Assembly: GCA_039720395.1 (NCBI GenBank)
Contig: CM077820.1
Location: 13,415,848 to 13,479,847, forward strand
From: Liquidambar formosana
Taxonomy: Eukaryota; Streptophyta; Magnoliopsida; Saxifragales; Altingiaceae
DNA length: 64,000 nt
Direction of reading: 5' to 3'
The translations under genes were made by a program, and so were the position numbers. Shown one piece after another: positions 60,901-64,000 of this stretch. Each line of letters starts with the position of its first letter. The stretch's first letter is position 1. The notes under the pieces were generated by a model, which made no database searches, was not told the DNA's origin, and worked only from the letters and a program-made list of their open reading frames with translations.

Positions 60901-63900
60901 TTTTGAGGTTTTACAATCTACACGGAGGACATGAATTCAAATTTATTTAGCATTTTTAGCAATCATATACCACTTATATGTATATTGGCCTTTTAGTGAA
61001 AGCACAATGGTGGCTATGTAAAAAACCGTCTTAAGGTGACATCCTTATTATCATGAAATCTGGCTAAAGTAAATCCTATATTAAAGATAAAAAAGGGCAT
61101 TACAAAATTTATCTATTATTGTGTGAATGCCTAGGACTAGCATGCAGGCTAGATCCAAAATCATCGAGAGGGATAAAACTGAAGCCTCTAAAATTGTCAT
61201 TACAGTGGACGTACACTCAATCTTTGGGATTGGAGATCCCATGCAAGAGGTTTAATGAGTCAAAAAAAAATTGTAGGGAGACTAAGATGAGTGCTAAAAT
61301 ATATTTAGGGGTATTTCCAAGTCCCATTCCTTGGGTGATTGTACTCATCACTGTCATAGTTTGGAAGAGCCTAATTTTGAATAAGTTAAAGAAAGAAATT
61401 TGGTAGGGTTCTTTTTTTTTTTTTTTTTTTTTTCAAATCATTGAAATTAAGTCTTATCTAAATAAGTGTATTACTGGGGTTGCTTGCCCGTCATAGAGCA
61501 AAAATATGCACTGGTGGTAGCCATTCTTATGGGAGCGGCAGTGATGCTGGTCTTATTGTCTGGTTCTGGTCAAAAGAAAGAGCCAATAAACTATTCTCTA
61601 AAAACATTCATGAAACAAGATATGCGTGGATGATGATTGTTAAATTGCAAACCAGATTAGAACCTAGTGAATTGCTCGTATTGTTTATATGGCAGGTCAA
61701 AGTTCTAGTTCAAGTACCTAGTTTAACACTTCATTCACTAAGGTTCTTTGAGATGGAAACTTAATTACTAATACTAAGAATAAATTCAACCCATAAGATA
61801 CCTGCACTCATTGCATAGTAAACACACTAACAACAAGTTTAGTTTTAAAATTTACATCTCATGGAAGATTGCTAGATATGATTTACCAATATTTTGATTT
61901 CTATGAATTTATTTCATTCATTCGTTCTTTTAATTCCAATATTTATGTTGATTTATGTTTTGACTATTATGGTGGTTATTTAATTCCCATATTACTTATT
62001 GTATACAATCCTACGTTGTTCTACGCCCACTGGGTGAATATGTACATAGAAAAAAGAAGAAAACACTGAAATTTTCTTCTTTCTCTACAATTATTTTATA
62101 TATGTCAAATTTTTTAGTAGTTCTTTTCTATATATTTTGTAAGACATAATTTAAGTAAATTTGAGGGTGCGGGCAATTCAAGGTTTGTGGGGAGTCTTAC
62201 CTAAATACAATATTCCCTAGAGGATCTTTGTACCTTAGGAGTAGAGCGCTAAGCGACCAAGTGTAGAAAACATATTATTCTTCTCTAAGAAGAGCCACTA
62301 AGAATGCCTTGTTCCACAAGCTTTTCTAAACTGAAATTTTCTTCCTAATTTTTATATTTAATTATTTTTATTTCTTTATTAATCATTTAATCATTTTTAA
62401 CTAATGTAAATTCTATCCTTTATTTCTAACAGATGTTACAAGAATTCTCTCTCTCAGCTATCATGATCTACCTTACTACTTAAAGTCTTGTTTCCTATAT
62501 CTTGGCATATATCCAGAAGACTATTCTATCAATTGTATGAGGCTAATTCGATTATGGATGGCTGAGGGTTTTATAAAAGAAAAGAAAGGAAAAACTTTAG
62601 AAGAGGTTGCACAAGACTACTTAACCGAGCTCATCCATAGAAGCATGGTTCAAGTGTCATGGGTAAATTTTTATGGAGAAGCTAGGTGCTGCAAAGTTCA
62701 TGATCTAATGCGTGAAATTATCTTTTCAAAATCAGAGGATTTGAGTTTTTGTCGAGTTGTAGTGGAAGAGGACTCGAGTTTTGATGGAAAAACTCGACGG
62801 ATATCTATTCACAGCAGTGCAGATAATATTATAGAGAGCATTTGTAACGCTCCGGTTCGTTCAGTTTTTCTCTTTGTGGTTGATAAATTGCCGGAGTCCC
62901 TAATAGCTACATTCATTGCAAATTTCAAGTTTTTGAAAGTATTAGATTTTGCAGATGCTCCTTTAGATTATCTTCCTGAAGAAGTGGGAAATCTATTTCA
63001 CTTAAGATATTTGAGTGTGAGACATACAAAAGTAAAAATGGTTCCAAAGTCCATAGGTAAACTATACAACCTCCAAACTTTGGATCTGAAACGATCCCTT
63101 GTGCATGAACTACCTATTGAGATCAATCAACTCTGCAATCTGCGATATCTTTCGGCTTACTATGTTGATGACAATTCTCGTTTTCATTTTAATACTCGCC
63201 GAGGAGTGAAGATACAGGAAGAGATTGGGTGTTTAGAGGCCTTGCAGAAGTTGTTTTACGTGGAGGCAGACCATGGGATTGGTCTAATCTCAGAATTGAG
63301 TAAGTTAAGGCAGTTGAGGAGGTTAGGCATTTTTAAACTGGCAAGAGAACACGGGAGGGCACTATGCTCATCCATTGAGAAGATGAAGCATCTTCAATCT
63401 TTAGAGGTACAATCAATAAGTGCAGATGAGATTCTTGATTTGCAATATATTCCATCTCCGCCTCCATCTCTTCGATGTCTCAGCTTGTGGGGTCCATTAG
63501 CTAAGTTACCAAACTGGATTGCCAAACTACAAAATCTAGTGACTCTGGGTTTCCTTTGGACACGGTTAACAATCGACCCACTAAAAATTCTTCAAGCTTT
63601 GCCAAATCTATTGACGCTTCGCTTCTGTAACGCATACGAAGGTGAACAATTGTATTTCGAGGAAGGTGGGTTTCAGAAACTCAAGGTGCTAGACTTGGAA
63701 CAGTTGAACGGATTGAAGAGCTTAATCATAGACAAAGGTGCGCTGCCCCTTCTTGGAGATTTCATCTTTGGGCCTTGCCCGCAACTTGAGACGGTGCCCT
63801 CTGGAATCCATCACTTGCGGAACCTTAAAACTCTTAACTTTCTTGATATGCCAAAAGATTTTGTTCTTCAGATAAAACCAAACGGTGGCCAGCTTTATTG

Positions 63901-63979
63901 GATTGTTGAGCATATACCAGCTGTCTTCATCCAATATGAGCGTGAAAGAGGAGGATATGACACCTACCCCCTTCGGTGA
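48926..63979 (+). CDS. NLR copy D: RPM1-like CC-NB-LRR immune receptor, two exons
   Basis: Exon 1 is 48926-50162 and exon 2 is 62433-63979; joined they give 927 residues, close to RPM1-class receptors, with no internal stop. Such proteins sense pathogen effectors, usually through a guarded host protein at the plasma membrane, and trigger cell-death immunity. Visible parts: Rx-type coiled coil with EDVMDEY (75-81), P-loop GMGGLGKTT (196-204), kinase-2 VVVFDDVW (278-285), RNBS-B GSRIIITTRS (303-312), GLPLAI (372-377), CFLYLGIYPEDY (432-443), MHD-like VHD (501-503), then LRRs from about 530 to the end. The start at 48926 matches copies B and A. The donor AG|GTACTAAG and acceptor TTTATTTCTAACAG|AT are good, a branch-like ACTAAT lies about 30 bases upstream, and the phase restores the Asp seen in copy B. 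Splicing across 12.27 kb is unproven; two separate fragments remain possible. Confidence 0.75.
50338..52369 (-). mobile_element. Non-autonomous Helitron, about 2.0 kb
   Basis: On the minus strand it starts TCTATACTACCTATAAAAAG and ends GTGCAATAACTAG, with 5' A and 3' T flanks, matching the termini of the small Helitron at 21329-21591. The copy C intron has an uninterrupted paralogous site at about 30721, which confirms the boundaries. There is no Rep/helicase gene. An internal direct duplication of about 75 bp with TTAGAATTCTTATTAAGGTA lies at 52140-52285. Confidence 0.7.
54943..55378 (+). repeat. LTR 1 of the gypsy-derived array
   Basis: It is 436 bp, TGATGTAG…CTGCATCA, with TATATAAAGGG near 55145 as a likely TATA box. 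Its left edge abuts the A-like segment 54722-54942. The primer-binding site follows at 55381-55394. Confidence 0.8.
55379..56495 (+). mobile_element. Internal region 1
   Basis: It opens with the primer-binding site and a short gag-like start MPRRGGR (55411). Then follow a frame for an acidic peptide (55720-55995, ending in a stop that the other two units lack) and, at the end, a remnant reading VFNVKHLVSYHEDSSEDE (56401 on). That remnant resembles the C-terminal tail of Ty3/gypsy integrase, where a VxDLxPYH-type motif is usual. Protease, RT and RNase H are absent. Confidence 0.65.
56496..56927 (+). repeat. LTR 2 of the gypsy-derived array
   Basis: It is 432 bp, TGATGCAG…CTGCATCA. The primer-binding site follows at 56930-56943. 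It is shared by the first and second units. Confidence 0.8.
56928..58051 (+). mobile_element. Internal region 2
   Basis: It has the same plan as internal region 1. The acidic-peptide frame is longest in units 2 and 3 (57269-57682, 137 codons here), with a poly-Asp stretch near codon 50. A gypsy integrase-tail remnant lies at about 57957-58051. No enzymatic domain is present. Confidence 0.65.
58052..58480 (+). repeat. LTR 3 of the gypsy-derived array
   Basis: It is 429 bp, TGATGCAG…CTACATCA, so one terminal base differs from LTR 2. The primer-binding site follows at 58483-58496. Confidence 0.8.
58481..59606 (+). mobile_element. Internal region 3
   Basis: It has the same plan. The acidic-peptide frame is 58841-59257 (138 codons), and the integrase-tail remnant is at about 59512-59606. 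The gag-like start is damaged here. Confidence 0.65.
59607..59733 (+). repeat. LTR 4, truncated
   Basis: It matches the first 127 bp of the other LTRs, then ends abruptly at ACTTTAA and is joined to unrelated sequence (GAGTATCGGC). The right target duplication is therefore lost. Confidence 0.75.
59734..60430. other. Intron spacer with an LRR scrap at 59972-60003
   Basis: The 32 bases 59972-60003 match, with one difference, the LRR-coding sequence of NLR C at about 32447-32476 (core CTCTATGACGCATACGAAGG). The rest is not recognised. The scrap is too short to define a gene copy. Confidence 0.45.
60431..60630. repeat. Segment shared with 24717-24871
   Basis: This is the longer version of the segment fused to NLR B, with about 45 additional bases around TTCTTATTTTTCTTTGGTG. 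Confidence 0.75.
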
Positions 63980-64000
63980 TTCAAAAGGCATTTTGCCAAG

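Larger units (their letters stand above)
50163..62432 (+). other. 12.27-kb intron of NLR D
   Basis: It is GT-AG and sits in the ARC2 region at the same point where copy C has intron-like sequence and copy B has none. Its left part (50190-52750) and right part (60668-62432) are both homologous to the copy C intron, so intron sequence is present twice. Relative to copy C, about 6.1 kb is inserted between 54560 and 60668. That insert comprises a segment also downstream of NLR A (54722-54942), a gypsy-derived array (54943-59733), an LRR scrap (59972-60003) and a segment also fused to NLR B (60431-60630). 53230-53520 ends like a LINE tail (AATTTAATAAAATGATTC, A-rich). 53600-54180 is repeat-like with GTCCCACATCG. 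Confidence 0.65.

Noticed and set aside
1..64000. tRNA, rRNA or CRISPR features
   Set aside because: No cloverleaf with both A and B boxes, no rRNA-like segment and no regularly spaced identical repeats were seen; the only tRNA-like boxes are in the SINE-like unit at 45710.

Overview
The window is nuclear DNA of a flowering plant, very probably a eudicot and perhaps a woody one (the lineage is a guess). It is AT-rich and full of poly(A)/poly(T) runs, MITEs, Helitrons, LINE-like tails and LTR elements. Its only cellular genes are intronless or single-intron NLR immune-receptor genes of the RPM1-like coiled-coil (CNL) type. No tRNA, rRNA, bacterial-type operon or CRISPR was seen.

Layout. 1-4.2 kb is repeat-rich intergenic DNA ending in a Tourist-like MITE. 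4.4-4.7 kb is a broken NLR 5' fragment (copy A). 5.24-21.06 kb is a giant palindrome. Each arm carries one endogenous pararetrovirus (Caulimoviridae-type) genome in opposite orientation, and the two outer tips look like hAT transposon ends flanked by an 8-bp target duplication. 21.3-22.6 kb holds a small Helitron and an LTR-like fragment. 23.25-24.72 kb is NLR pseudogene B (CC plus most of NB-ARC, no LRR). 25-31.3 kb contains remnants of NLR 5' flanks and of an NLR intron. 31.3-32.8 kb is NLR pseudogene C (second exon only). 32.8-48.2 kb is intergenic: several MITEs, a MULE-like foldback element with a 9-bp target duplication, a poly(A) retroposon with a 16-bp duplication, a SINE-like unit, and a degenerate repeat array at 39.4-42.9 kb. 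48.9-64.0 kb is NLR copy D, whose two exons join through good splice sites into an uninterrupted 927-residue CNL. Its 12.27-kb intron is packed with a 2-kb Helitron, debris of other NLR copies, and a tandem array of a Ty3/gypsy derivative (four LTRs, three internal regions).

How it fits together. The NLR copies share 5' flanks, intron sequence and exon sequence, so the locus is a duplicating NLR cluster that has swapped and lost pieces; only D looks capable of encoding a full receptor. The viral palindrome sits between copies A and B. Both viral arms are broken by stops and frameshifts, mostly of the kind left by cytosine deamination, so neither can encode a working virus. Each arm keeps a TATA box and a poly(A) signal near the palindrome centre, so read-through RNA from either arm could fold into a long hairpin. 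A role as a small-RNA source against related viruses is inference only. The most unusual point is that the whole 15.8-kb palindrome is bounded like one hAT insertion.
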